Position numbers and translations under genes: made by a program
Notes under the pieces: generated by a model
What the model was told of the DNA's origin: nothing
What the model saw: only the letters and a program-made list of their open reading frames with translations
The model's database searches: none
Assembly (NCBI GenBank): GCA_038030265.1
Contig: CM075938.1
Coordinates: 4,999,009 to 5,063,008, forward strand
Origin: Corythucha ciliata
Lineage: Eukaryota > Arthropoda > Insecta > Hemiptera > Tingidae
Length of the DNA stretch: 64,000 bases
Direction of reading: 5' to 3'
In this document: positions 25,501-33,612 of the stretch, in pieces
How the letters are laid out: each line of letters begins with the position of its first letter
Position numbering within the stretch: position 1 is the stretch's first letter

Positions 25501-28500
25501 TCAGGGGCCTTATCCGAACAAGTGGCCCGGGGTGACCGCGCCCCTCGCAAGGGTACGCTAGAGGGGGGAAAGCTAAACGTCATCGGGGGGGCAATGAAAG
25601 TTATTCGTGGTCGTGGGGAAGTGTCCAAAAACCTCGAAGGGGGATGCTGTGCGAAACTTCTTGATTGGGGTGTGCACAAGGTGGTCACAGAGAGGGGGAA
25701 CAATCCAGGACATAGCACAGGATTGGACTAGGGATTTTCTCTGGCGGGGAGGGGGGGGGCAAGGTATTACCGATCCTAAAACGGCGAGGACAATATTTCA
25801 TTCAGCTCGTTCATCATTCACATCAATGTTAACTCTCTAATCTCTATCGGGCGCCGTTTTCGAAGGGTCTCCCCTGCGACTCAACTACTCATAGCAGTGC
25901 GGGGGAGGGTGAAACAGCTGGTGAAACGGATTCTTGGATACTGTTGGGCGAGGATTTGGCCTCTTTCGACGAATTTCAGTCCATCCGACTAGGAGGATAG
26001 AACATTAAAAGGTGTCCCGCGAATGGTATGGTTAAAATTCGATTTAGCCTACGCAAGCGCTATTTTGGGGGTCACCCTAATTTGCAGAATGAACAAAAGT
26101 CTGCAGAATGGGGTGTTTAAGATTTTTCATAGGCTCCAAACTTCGTACGTGAGTTCAACTAAGTACTCGACAATAGTTACCACTCAATTACTTGCACATT
26201 TCCTAAAAAGACTAGTACTTGTACCCGAGGGCGTACCCTGCAGAATGGACAAAAGTAACTGAGTGAGTGGTAACTACCGTCGGGTACTTAGCGCTACTAT
26301 TCATGGCGAAAAAACGCTCATTCGCTGTTACTCGAAGCAAGTTCCTTGGTTCGCTGAAAAAAATTGCTAAGAATCGCGGAGTTTAGAGGTCATATTTTAC
26401 GGCTAAAATGCTGTTTTTGGCCTAAGCCCGTGGCTAGAATTGAGGAAAATCGCTAATTCAAAAGTAAAAGCGAGAAAGCACACTAATTCGCGTTAAAAAT
26501 TGAAAAAGGGCGCTGAATCGGGCTAAAATTGAGAAACATGGCTAACTAGCCGAATATAACGCTTCTAGACGACAAAAATTGGTAAAAATAGCTAATTCCT
26601 GGAATATAATTAAGAAAAACACTAATTTGTGGCTAAAATTATTGAGACATAATGCAAATTCGCGGTTAAAATTTAGAAAAATCGCTAATTCACGGATGAA
26701 ATTAGAAAAGACGCTCATTAATGACCAAGAGTGAAAACAAAAAATCGCTAATTCGCGCCTAAAATGAAGAAAAATCGCAAATTCGCGGCTGAAGTGGAGA
26801 AAATCGCTAATTATCTCGGCTGTGGAGAAAAATCGCTGATTCCCCCATAACATTATTGAGAAGAAGCGCTGAAGTGTGGGAAAATCGCTAATTCGAGGTG
26901 AAAATAGGGAAAACGCCCATTCGCGGCTTCTGAAGGTAACATTATGTGACTGAAGGTGAACAAAATCGCTAACACAAGGCTAAATGAGGAAAACCCGCTA
27001 ATTCGTGGATCACAAATGAATAAAAAGCATTAATTCGCTGCGAAAATTGGGGAAAAACTGTCACTCACGGAAAATTGCTAATTCGCAGCTAAAATCAAGA
27101 AAAATTGCCAATTAAGGGGCAAATCGAGAACGTTCAAAAATCACAGAAAATTGAGAAAATGGCACGTTGGACATCGCAGTTTCCGGAGGCAACTTCGATG
27201 CTGAGATTAGGAAAAAACGCTAATACGCGGGTAAAATTGTGTTAAATCGCTCATTAGTGGCTGAAATCAGGAAAAACACAAATTCGCAGCAAAAATTGAG
27301 AAAAATCGTTAACTCGCGGCTAAAATGGAGACAAATCGCTAATTCACCGATGAAATTGAGAAGACGCGTTGAAGTGTGGGAAAACGCTATTTTGCGGTTA
27401 AAATGGAGAAAACGCCAAATCGCGGCTCCTGAAGGCAACTTCATGAGACACTGGTGAAGATTTGCCCGGGGGGGGGGGGTGCCAAATGTTCAATGCCAGC
27501 AGTGATTGTTATTCACTGTACTTTTTCTCCTGCACCCAGTTTTTCGAGAAGCCAAACCCACGAAATTTGAATTTGTGTTCGAGCCAAATCTGCGAACTTT
27601 GATTTCTGGAAGATCCAATTCGGCGAAAGGATTTTTCAAGGAGCGAATCGACCAAAAAAGGGCTTTGAATGAGCCGAATAGTATTTTCTGGATGAAATAA
27701 TCGGAATCTTGGGAGGGAGGGGGGGTCTGAATTTTCAGGCGAGGGCGATGGGTCGGAAATTTCGAAAATGAGGCCACCCTTTTGTCCCGAGCAGGGTACG
27801 ACCTTGGATTTTGTGAAAAGAACGACTCGAGCTTGAAAAACGGGAAGGACGATCGGTCCCATTCGCCCTCTTTTTTTATCCGCCAGTCCCGGAGAAACCA
27901 CGGTTATATACATGGTGGGAAGGAGCGGGAGAGCCAATCTCTGTGACTCTGCGCTAAGGATGGGAGAAATGGATTTGAGATCTCCCGCAAGAAGTAGGAG
28001 CACCGGGAAGTTACGATACCTCTTCTCACGCAATTATTAGGACTGGTTCCTTCGAATGTCATACAAAAGATAACTCACCGCTTTCTTGACTTCCTCCTTC
28101 TTTGATTCTCTTGCGTGTTGAATGTATCTCAAAACAATGAGGTCTGAAGGAAAAACAGACAAATTATGACCAACCTATCTACCTATGAACCTATTTAGCG
28201 CATACCGTCATCAAATGATTCCGACTTAAATCCTATATCCTTGGCAGGTAGCACCTCGTTCAGGACGACTGTTTTATTATGGTATTTCAGATGAATCCAA
28301 CCGTACAGAACGCTGTCTATCTTGAAATTCGGATGGAATATTGCCGCCTCACTTTCAGAGAACGCTTCCTCAACGAATTCTTTGTTGCCTTCGAAATCTG
28401 CTACTTTCCTTAGAATGAAACGTAATAGATTAGGACAATCCGAAAACTAGATCTGAGAATGCTTACTTGAGAGCTTCCTTGATGTCAATAGGCGAATCGT

Positions 28501-29340
28501 AAGAAATTTTACAGGGAACAATGCCGAAGAGTCCAATCAAATGAACCTGAGGCTCTAAATCTTGCCACTTCAATTCACACGGATAGATGAAATTTGAAGT
28601 AACAGTGATTTCTTCCAGATAATCCAATCGATACACGGTATATAAGTCAGACTCGCCGTTTCGTTGGTCGATTCGTGTAATCTTGCCACGACTGAGAAAA
28701 TCGTCAATTCCTAGGACGCTTACTACCTGCGTGCACAAACAAACGGAATCTTTTGATATCGGCTGTTCAAGACGCTAAGTCAAATTTTTCTTCCGTTATC
28801 TCATGATACAGGTATTATTTAAGTGTCATGAATTCATGGTACATACGTATCATGATATCGAGATACATGATGACACGCATGATACCATGTAGCATGGTGT
28901 TTCACGAACACACTTATTGCGAGTGCATAGGCAAATGAAACAACATCGTGCACAAAGTTAATTTTTTAGCGTGATATTCAGCTCACAGTTAGCCTATCAA
29001 GAAATAGCGCCCAAAAGTCACCAATAGACAACATGCAAATAGGTAGGAAATCAAAGGAAGAAAGCTACCAAAGGAGTTTAGAACAATTAGCAAAAGGAAT
29101 CCACCACAACAACAAAAAACAAGAACAAAGCACACGAGCATGTCAATAATAAAATGTACGTACGTCGCCCAATTGAGGTTGGAAACTATCTCTCAAGTCC
29201 TTATAATTTTTGCTCAAATAACGATCGAGAAAATGATGAATACTTTCTGGTTTGAAACAATTCGAACACCGAACCCAATACGAGGAAGGAGACAAAATTA
29301 TTACAACTTCAATTTCGCCGTCAGTGACATCATGAGCCAT
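733..29340 (-). CDS. TDRD12/SoYb-like Tudor-helicase-CS protein (25 coding exons)
   Basis: Coding exons in transcript order: 29340-29164, 28726-28467, 28408-28206, 28143-28079, 22732-20505, 20427-20301, 20229-20059, 19957-19811, 11754-11605, 11529-11283, 11204-11061, 10995-10802, 10717-10589, 10530-10388, 10319-10143, 10081-9913, 9847-9665, 9593-9401, 9267-9000, 8937-8799, 8722-8582, 8503-8163, 1505-1258, 1186-1062, 1013-733. Every junction is GT..AG and phases agree throughout; the total is 6,650 nt, one short of a multiple of three because of a frame break near 8.38 kb. Domain order (N-terminal Tudor, degenerate DEAD-box helicase, CCCH finger, Tudors, CS) is that of vertebrate TDRD12 and fly SoYb, cytoplasmic piRNA-biogenesis factors binding methyl-arginine PIWI proteins. 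At about 2,216 aa it is roughly twice vertebrate TDRD12, because of one giant exon. The start is the first in-frame ATG downstream of an acceptor-like TTTTTAG; 5' UTR exons were not located. Confidence 0.88.
1560..2045 (-). repeat. Family-C satellite
   Basis: About 15 degenerate ~30-bp units of the form TTCGCGGG-TCTGGCTCA-TTAAAAACCAATTTT, ending in a run of 12 C. It lies in the 6.66-kb intron just upstream of the CS-domain exons. Compare the plus-orientation block at 7375-7880. Confidence 0.7.
2075..2880 (-). repeat. Family-A satellite, minus orientation
   Basis: Reverse-complement units (TTTTAGCCGCGAATTAGCG, TTTTTCTCAAT), interrupted by a C-rich run near 2340. The following 2,880-3,150 is non-repetitive with a G10 run at about 2923-2932 and no convincing gene. 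Confidence 0.8.
3150..7370 (+). repeat. Family-A satellite, plus orientation, with higher-order structure
   Basis: About 4.2 kb of ~29-bp units. A longer period of about 0.87 kb is visible: the variant block with GGGGAAAATATATTT, TCTTCTGTTTCTTCTGGTCC and GGTAACGTGCTGTTC recurs at ~4366 and ~5244, with a partial third near 3970. The segment 5541-7094 has a second copy at 15275-16822. Confidence 0.85.
7375..7880 (+). repeat. Family-C satellite, plus orientation
   Basis: Roughly 16 units of about 30 bp: AATCCGCGAAATTG-(N)-TTTTTTAGCGAGC. 7,880-8,162, up to TDRD12-like exon 22, is non-repetitive apart from a C10 run near 8090. Confidence 0.7.
8163..9267 (-). other. TDRD12-like exons 19-22: third Tudor region
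   Basis: Residues ~1702-1999. Exons 19-20 hold the clearest Tudor core in the protein: GGFCAVQSPSGTEWNRAKI then EIFYADYGDSEVI, with the aromatic cage and Y-x-D-Y-G-D signature of methyl-arginine-binding Tudors. Exons 21-22 give the staphylococcal-nuclease-like half of an extended Tudor (ECELAGI; YKVVLIDPLAD). Exon 22 (8163-8503) switches frame between VLNEALVFSQ and TLDANCNEYLNKW at about 8371-8384, then continues as an acidic linker. Without repair the protein would stop a few codons after the break. Confidence 0.82.
9401..10530 (-). other. TDRD12-like exons 14-18: CCCH finger and second Tudor region
   Basis: Exon 14 contains C-x8-C-x5-C-x3-H (C1429, C1438, C1444, H1448), a Tis11-spaced CCCH zinc finger, flanked by basic residues (KVKRKK, CRKRH). 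Exons 15-17 form a Tudor region: a strand at YIKCKILYV, the KIGDVVCVEVE core, and a YLDDGRVENV segment in the place of the usual Y-x-D-x-G turn. Exon 18 is a helical linker. The exon 15 donor is GTACAG, chosen over a longer read-through because it alone gives the phase matching exon 16. Introns here are short (44-100 nt), in contrast with the repeat-filled ones upstream. Confidence 0.8.
11825..12370 (+). repeat. Family-D minisatellite (17-18 bp)
   Basis: About 30 tandem units GTGGTTGGAGCATTTTT with variants (GTGGTTAGAGC, GTGGTCGGATC). It starts 70 bp from exon 9 in the 8-kb intron. The unit shares GTGGTTGGAGC with the reverse complement of the array at 59510-60250. Confidence 0.9.
12380..12990 (-). 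repeat. Family-A satellite, minus orientation
   Basis: Units of the AATTTTAGCCGCGAATTAGCG type, about 20 degenerate copies, running directly into the family-B block at ~13000. Confidence 0.75.
13000..14110 (+). repeat. Family-B satellite, plus orientation
   Basis: About 37 degenerate ~30-bp units: ACTGACGATTCGCGCCCTAA then AAATGGCCAAA. 14,110-14,250, next to it, is C/A-rich simple sequence. Confidence 0.8.
14250..17520 (+). repeat. Family-A satellite with an internal segmental duplication
   Basis: About 3.3 kb of A units. Inside it, 15275-16822 is a near-identical copy of 5541-7094, and the copy is flanked by a direct repeat (14994-15275 and 16824-17105, offset 1,830 bp, a single difference seen near 15089/16919). 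From 17,340 there are four nearly identical TTCGCGGCTAAGGTTGA units. Confidence 0.85.
17700..18900 (+). repeat. Family-A (17.7-17.98 kb) then family-B (18.0-18.9 kb) satellite
   Basis: A short stretch of A units passes into about 30 B units (GACTATTCGCGCCCTAAAAA and TGGCCAAAC). The junction is again A then B, as at ~13.0 kb, but in the opposite orientation of A. Confidence 0.75.
19000..19450 (+). repeat. Family-E degenerate repeat
   Basis: Loose ~35-45-bp units around AACTTGCAAATT and TTCGTGGATATTTGGA. Recognisable by eye but divergent. 19,450-19,810, up to exon 8, holds nothing I recognise. Confidence 0.5.
20505..22732 (-). other. TDRD12-like exon 5: giant disordered exon with KRG repeats
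   Basis: A single 2,228-nt exon encoding residues 236-978. The first ~180 aa look folded or partly folded; the rest is Ser/Asp/Glu/Arg-rich and probably disordered. It contains four close copies of a motif R-x-[SP]?-Y-[AG]-K-R-G-[GR]-[IL], at about 21680-21710, 21424-21454, 21235-21266 and 20812-20842, plus two degenerate ones (YTCRRGGLGG; FRKYGLRGAL). Between copies lie shorter echoes (VEVRPKE; SRSL..SESLSS), showing growth by internal duplication. Acceptor ACACAG and donor AAAAG|GTTTAA; the donor is weak but is the only one giving the phase required by exon 6. I know of no counterpart in vertebrate TDRD12. Confidence 0.85.
22733..23450. other. Intronic stretch without recognised features
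   Basis: Intron 4 of the TDRD12-like gene. Non-satellite sequence with a C-run near 22,897. Both strands are open for about 100 codons at 23,056-23,397, but with no recognisable domain; probably old transposon sequence. Confidence 0.5.
23500..25500 (-). repeat. Family-A satellite block, copy 1 of a duplicated block
   Basis: A units in minus orientation whose order of variants matches 51915-53485. Shared landmarks: CTCTAGGAGGCC at the left, GAATCCGCAAATTAGGTAG, CCCAACAATTCGTG, and AAGCTATTCAGGGGCC at the right end. It contains a MITE at 24837-25284 that copy 2 lacks. Confidence 0.8.
24837..25284. mobile_element. MITE with ~110-bp terminal inverted repeats (PIF/Harbinger-like target)
   Basis: Ends AAGCTTTGGTTTCCTAGAAA and its reverse complement; the arms run inwards through TATTACGG, GTTGCCTAGAGAGCGG and AGACAGCGGCACC. 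The flanks read CTA..TTA, and the duplicated block at 53.2 kb supplies an uninterrupted site (GCGTAAATTAGCGC), consistent with a 3-bp TTA-type duplication. No coding capacity. In intron 4 of the TDRD12-like gene. Confidence 0.85.
25510..26290. other. Unassigned intronic sequence with a foldback
   Basis: G-rich low-complexity sequence to ~25,760. 25,950-26,015 resembles 58,120-58,190 (both include CATCCG..TAG.GG.ATAGAACA), marking a dispersed repeat. At 26,160-26,285 an imperfect inverted repeat pairs AAGTACTCGACAATAGTTAC with GTAACTACCGTCGGGTACTT. Confidence 0.5.
26290..27460 (+). repeat. Family-A satellite, plus orientation
   Basis: About 40 degenerate ~29-bp units ending at a G11 run (~27,469). 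27,490-27,700 then reads like family C (TTTTTCAAGGAGCGAATCGACC), and 27,700-28,078 up to exon 4 is unassigned. Confidence 0.8.
28079..29340 (-). other. TDRD12-like exons 1-4: N-terminal Tudor region
   Basis: Residues 1-235 of the TDRD12-like protein. Exon 1 (59 aa) begins MAHDVTDGEIEV and has the SSYWVR pattern typical of the first strand and helix of an extended Tudor domain. Exon 2 carries the beta-barrel part (RGKITRI, then DLYTVYRLDYLEE) and ends in phase 2. Exon 3 continues the fold (VLYGWIHLKYHNKTVVLNEVL). Exon 4 is only 65 nt, a basic-acidic helix. Donors read GTACGT, GTAAGC, GTATGC and GTGAGT. The next intron is 5.3 kb and full of family-A satellite and a MITE. Assignment rests on fold pattern and gene context. 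Confidence 0.8.
28760..28930. repeat. ATGATAC/CATGATA simple repeat in intron 1
   Basis: Cluster of CATGATAC, ATCATGAT and GTATCATG words forming several overlapping short palindromes between exons 1 and 2 of the TDRD12-like gene. Confidence 0.5.
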
Positions 29341-29999
29341 GCTCCCGAAAATTGAGATCGAACATCTAAAAATGAAAGAAACAATCGTGATATCGTAATA
29401 ATTAGGGTATAAAGTACAAATAGACTGAAGCAGCTCCACGCTGGGCCACAGTCTTAACTATCCAGCGTGGATCCCAAAAAATGATGATGATGATGTGAGT
29501 TAATTTTTCGGAAACATGACAATAATGTCCTTGAAGTACGAGAGAACTGAAATAGTGCAAGGGCCTAGTCTAAGGATGAATTCGTTGTACTATCGTCGTA
29601 CTAGTGTACGTCTTTCCAGAGCACCACCATAGCCTCCATCGAAATTGTGCCCCCGCGGGCACATCAATCCAACTCACGGGATTCTCCTCTTATTTATTTA
29701 TTTTTTATTTTTAAAGAAAATTCCCGGTTTTAAAGAGCCAAAGTAGCTCTAGAGCCCCCTCGCTACCAGTCCACCGATTCTTGGGAAGAAGCCTATATTA
29801 CCTATATTATTATATTATTAATAAAATCTGGCAATTGACTGGCCACTTCTTGGACTCACAAGCCGCTTTCGCCATGGGGCAAGTTCAAAAAACAAACCGA
29901 AAATTCCTCAATAATTTGTTGCGATTATCGTGAAAATTGCCAGAATGTGAAATTCACAGGCTAGAAAATTCCATTCACCCTTACAGATCCGGTAGGATT

Positions 30000-30320
30000 C
30001 GATCATTCAATGAAGAAATTTCGTATTTTTCGCTTTAACAAAAATCAATTTCCAAGGATTGAGTCATTTGAAAAACGAATTTCGTGGGATTGACTCTTTC
30101 AAAAACCATTTCGTAGAGATTGGTCCATTGAAAAAACGAATTAAAATTTGGCAACGGACCGGGACGGATACAAAAGTTCAAACCAAAAATTCATGGATTT
30201 GGCTTGTTCAAACTGTTAACTTTCACGGATTACTTTTCATTCAGGCTTTGGCTCTGTCGTGCTCCAGTTTCTCGTATTTGGCTCTTTCAAAACTGAACTT
30301 TACAGATCGCACGGAAATTT
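30000..30320 (+). repeat. Family-C-like satellite
   Basis: About ten ~33-bp units of the form CATTTGAAAAACGAATTTCGTGGGATTGACT, related to family C. 29,341-30,000, upstream of the TDRD12-like start codon, otherwise shows only AT-rich unique sequence where promoter and 5' UTR should lie. Confidence 0.6.
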
Positions 30321-30345
30321 CATTAACTAGCAGTAAGTAATTATG

Positions 30346-30603
30346 CTAAATTATTTCATCACGAACCGTGGAATAGACTGGAGGCATGCGTTTCCACCTT
30401 GACAAATGATCAACTGAGTCTTCGAATCCAATTATTTGGTCTGTTTCCGAGGAATTATTATGCTCCGACTTTAAATTTAAGAAATTTCGATCTGAATCCG
30501 GGACAAAATGCGTCCCAGGACGGTTGGCCACCCTGGAAATGTCCACGACGAAAGAGACCGTGGGGCGGGTAATGACGAATAGAAGAATTAGAAGACCTCG
30601 CAT
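30346..30603 (-). CDS. Candidate small secreted protein (85 aa), unrecognised
   Basis: ATG to TAG, 85 codons. The N-terminus MRGLLILLFVITRPTVSFVV is a convincing signal peptide; the remainder has an N-glycosylation sequon (NNSS) and a dibasic R-W-K-R shortly before the end that could be processed. Composition differs from the translated satellites around it. It lies about 1 kb upstream of the TDRD12-like start on the same strand, so it is a separate gene or a first exon rather than part of it. No family recognised; it could be the first exon of a longer secreted protein, a neuropeptide-like precursor, or chance. Confidence 0.35.
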   Translation of the reverse strand: MRGLLILLFVITRPTVSFVVDISRVANRPGTHFVPDSDRNFLNLKSEHNNSSETDQIIGFEDSVDHLSRWKRMPPVYSTVRDEII

Positions 30604-30879
30604 TAGTTCAATTTTTTTTTTCGTTTCACGTTTAACAACCAAATACGAAGAAGTCTACGATAAAGAAGCTGTTCACTCATTTTTCCCTGCCCGGAGATAT
30701 ATTCTCGACCCGGCCGGAGATCGGGTCCCAGGCCCGGAGATTCTGGGCGAAAACCGGATATCTAGCAACTCTACCGAGGAGATGCATAGAAATCACAACT
30801 GTCTAAAAACTATGTGTTCAACCTTGAGAACATTACCCGCCTAATCTTCTAGAGGTTTTGAACCCTTTTGAGGTAAGTG

Positions 30880-31050
30880 AACGGATTAACGGTGCCGTGC
30901 GCCTACAGTCCAAGAAAAAATCGTAGAGTTACGGCCCCTGTACCTGGGGAATTAACCCTTCTTAGTGGATGTATTTAACATACCCCTTTCATACCTGATA
31001 ATTTTGTGTTTGTGGGGGGGGGGGAGGCTTCATTTTTTTTTTTCTTTCAA
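30880..31050 (+). repeat. Dispersed repeat, copy 1
   Basis: Contains CCTGTACCTGGGGAATTAAC and CTTCTTAGTGGATGTATTTA, then a G9 run. The reverse complement of 48330-48500 follows the same order with substitutions. Probably the end of an old interspersed element. Confidence 0.6.
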
Positions 31051-31219
31051 GTATTGTGAGTGTTTCCACTATTTCTTTCTTGGAACTCCACAACTCCTTT
31101 GAATTTCACCAACGAGAGTTAAGGTTTGAGTAACGTTAACTCAGAAGTAACGGAAAAAATTCGTCACAATTCATGTAAACAATGGTTTGGTAACTACAAC
31201 CTAACTCCCGGTGATGAAA

Positions 31220-31515
31220 GGCATCATAAGACATGAAAAAATCGATAACTCGCTGCTAAAATTAATAAAAAGCGCTATTTTGTGACTGAAATTGAGAAAA
31301 ACGCTCATTTTCACGTTTAAAATTGTGGCAGCGCATTGATTCGCGGATAAAATTCAGAAACAGCGCTAATTCGCTCTTGTAATTGAGAAAAAGTTGGTAG
31401 GTCACAGATGAAACATAGATATAAACGCTATACTTCGCGGTTAAAATGGAGAAAAATCGCTAATTCACGGGTAAAATTTTTAAAAAAATGCTGATTCACG
31501 GCTAAAATTTCAAAA
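31220..31515 (+). repeat. Family-A satellite, plus orientation
   Basis: About ten units (CGCTAATTCACGGGTAAAAT and the like) directly abutting the left end of the inverted-repeat element at 31524. The array resumes at 41250 on the other side, so the element inserted into this array. Confidence 0.8.
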
Positions 31516-31656
31516 AAATTTTTTGCATTTCATTCAAAAAATGCACTATTGGTCTCGCCCTGATGGTCGCACATATGGGTTGTGATACTTTTTTTTCACG
31601 TTTCAGAACCCCTAGAACACGAATCCGAGGTCGGTTCGATTTGCTATATATATATA

Positions 31657-31896
31657 ACTTAAATTTGGAGATTGACCAAATTCGTTTTTAAAAAATTACA
31701 AAGTTTTTATTGGAAGGAAAATTACACAAGTTCAGTGGTGGTTTAGAAGTTTACAATGCACCGGTCGAGCTTAGACTGAAGAGAAAAAAGAAGGAAAGGG
31801 AAAATGAAGATTAAAAGGAAAAGCCGTGGGAAAAGGAAATTCGATGATGCAGCGTCTGATGAATTCCTGATCTAAGCTGATTTGGGGGATGTAACT
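31657..31896 (-). repeat. 3' LTR of the errantivirus-like element
   Basis: Partner of 38845-39084. The env stop codon (31872) lies 25 bases inside it. The sense-strand sequence just upstream, GGGGGTGGACG, is the only polypurine-like tract at the expected place. AATAAA complement at 31706-31711. Confidence 0.95.
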
Positions 31897-33612
31897 CGTC
31901 CACCCCCGGATGAAGCATCCCGCGGCGACAAGAAACCCGACGTGGTTGGTTGGACGCAAGCGGGTGTGGCAACAGGTTGGTTAGATGAAGGTTGACGTCG
32001 AAGATAAAGCCACCCTGCAAGGGCTGCGGCAGCGATGAGAAATAATACGTAGGGTGGTAGGATCCATAATGAAGACGAAAAAACGGAGTCCTGGTCCAGC
32101 GGAAGGAACGGAGAATGCGGGAGCCCAACTAAGTTGAGGTCGTGAAGGTCCACAGTAAATTTAGGTTGTTGATCGTCTCGAATGACAGGTTCAGTATCCG
32201 TGAGAATGTGTGGATAACCCGAGAGGGTCGATTGATGCAGAAGACTGGTGTTACGATAAATAATCGTATAACCGTTGGGTTTGATGAGGAATATTCCTTG
32301 GAGTGTTTTGACCTCGAAGTGTGCCGAACTTCGAAACATAAGCGTATCACCGGTGGGAAAGAATACTAGATATTGGCTGAGTTGTGGCACCCACGTAATG
32401 GTGGATGAAGTTGGAGGCACTGACGTATATGTACAATTTGCGGGCGATCCGGAGCGGAGAAGTGTGTCTTCACATGAAGAAGGGTGGGTTAATGACTGAG
32501 ATGAGCAAAAATATCCTAAGGAGGTGAGTGATTTACAGTCGCTAGATAAGTGTTCTATATGATAGGGCTGAGTTACAGATTTTAATAAGAATTTAAGACG
32601 GGGACGAATGGTTACAAATGACGATTGATATTTAGTAGGGACAGAATAAAGTTCGTACAGTTCATATTTTAATTTGGTTACTAGGGGGAGATCTAGAAAA
32701 TAAATTATTTGTTCAGGTGACAGTTGACAGGATACAGTTATTAAACGTTCGAGTAGGAGAATGTTGTTAGAACTAATTGGTATGGGCATTTGATCGTTAT
32801 AAAATTCAGCTATTTTTTCAACTTCTTTGAATAATTCCATAGGAGAGATAATACTTGGATGTAAGGTACCTAGTTTACAAAAAGTGATTGAATTTTCGAT
32901 ATCTTGCATTAAGGTAAGGATCATAGTATAGAGAATATGGAATTGATGGAATGCTTCGCGTAAGTTAGAGAGAGATATAAGCTCGTTGACGTTATTGTTC
33001 ACTTCTATCAATTTTTGCCTTATTTCAAGTTGATTGCTATGAATGAGCTGTACAGTATTATTAAATTCGGAGATTAAATCTAAACTAAGTGAATATTGAG
33101 AACGTAATTGATGCTGCAAGTTATTTTGATGCGATTGTATTTCCTTCAGAATATTATCATATTTAACTTCATCATTAGCATCTAAATTTCCCGTAAAAAA
33201 CTTTAGAACAGAACCTACACCATTTACTAACCCTCGTTTCGATCTACTTATAAGCTTACTACTATTCCTAACATACGAAGTTTTCATTAGTTCAAATTTT
33301 TCTGTAATCAATTTACGCGTATGATTTGACATCCTAACATAATTCCTAATGTTTAAGTAATTAGTACTGATATTATCTACCTTAACCGTAGTGTCTACGT
33401 ATTTAACCCACTTTCCAATAGTACTATAAAATTGATTATCAATGGAATTAAGTTGACTCGTGAGTCTATCTAAATTAAAATAATGTACAAAAGTATGGCT
33501 TGAGGACTCAATTCTGGCTGGTCCTAAATTGGTAGGGAGAATTCCAGCATTGAAAGTGATATTCTTTAATTCGAATCCACTGCCGAGGTGGACGAACAAG
33601 ACGAAGAAGACC
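31872..33612 (-). CDS. env: Env-like (baculovirus F-type) glycoprotein
   Basis: Open from about 33612 to the stop at 31872, overlapping pol by about 47 bases and entering the LTR. The frame has no ATG at its beginning; a good acceptor (polypyrimidine then CAG, around 33613) suggests a spliced env mRNA as in gypsy. A hydrophobic stretch (FFVLFVHL) sits just after that acceptor, as a signal peptide would. About 120 residues in is a furin-type site SRSKR followed by a Gly-rich fusion-peptide-like segment and the GNLD motif typical of insect errantivirus/F proteins; a C-terminal membrane segment (VLFLIAAAALAGWLYL) is followed by a ~45-residue tail. Apparently intact. Confidence 0.88.

Noticed and set aside
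27509..28033. 174-codon minus-strand frame running into the TDRD12-like exon 4 neighbourhood
   Set aside because: Half of it is family-C-like satellite, and the true exon 4 (28079-28143) ends at a good GTGAGT donor upstream of it.
29341..29439. Upstream in-frame ATG extending the TDRD12-like N-terminus to ~29439
   Set aside because: The extension contains an acceptor-like TTTCTTTCATTTTTAG, is not Tudor-like, and the ATG at 29338-29340 gives a normal Tudor-family N-terminus.
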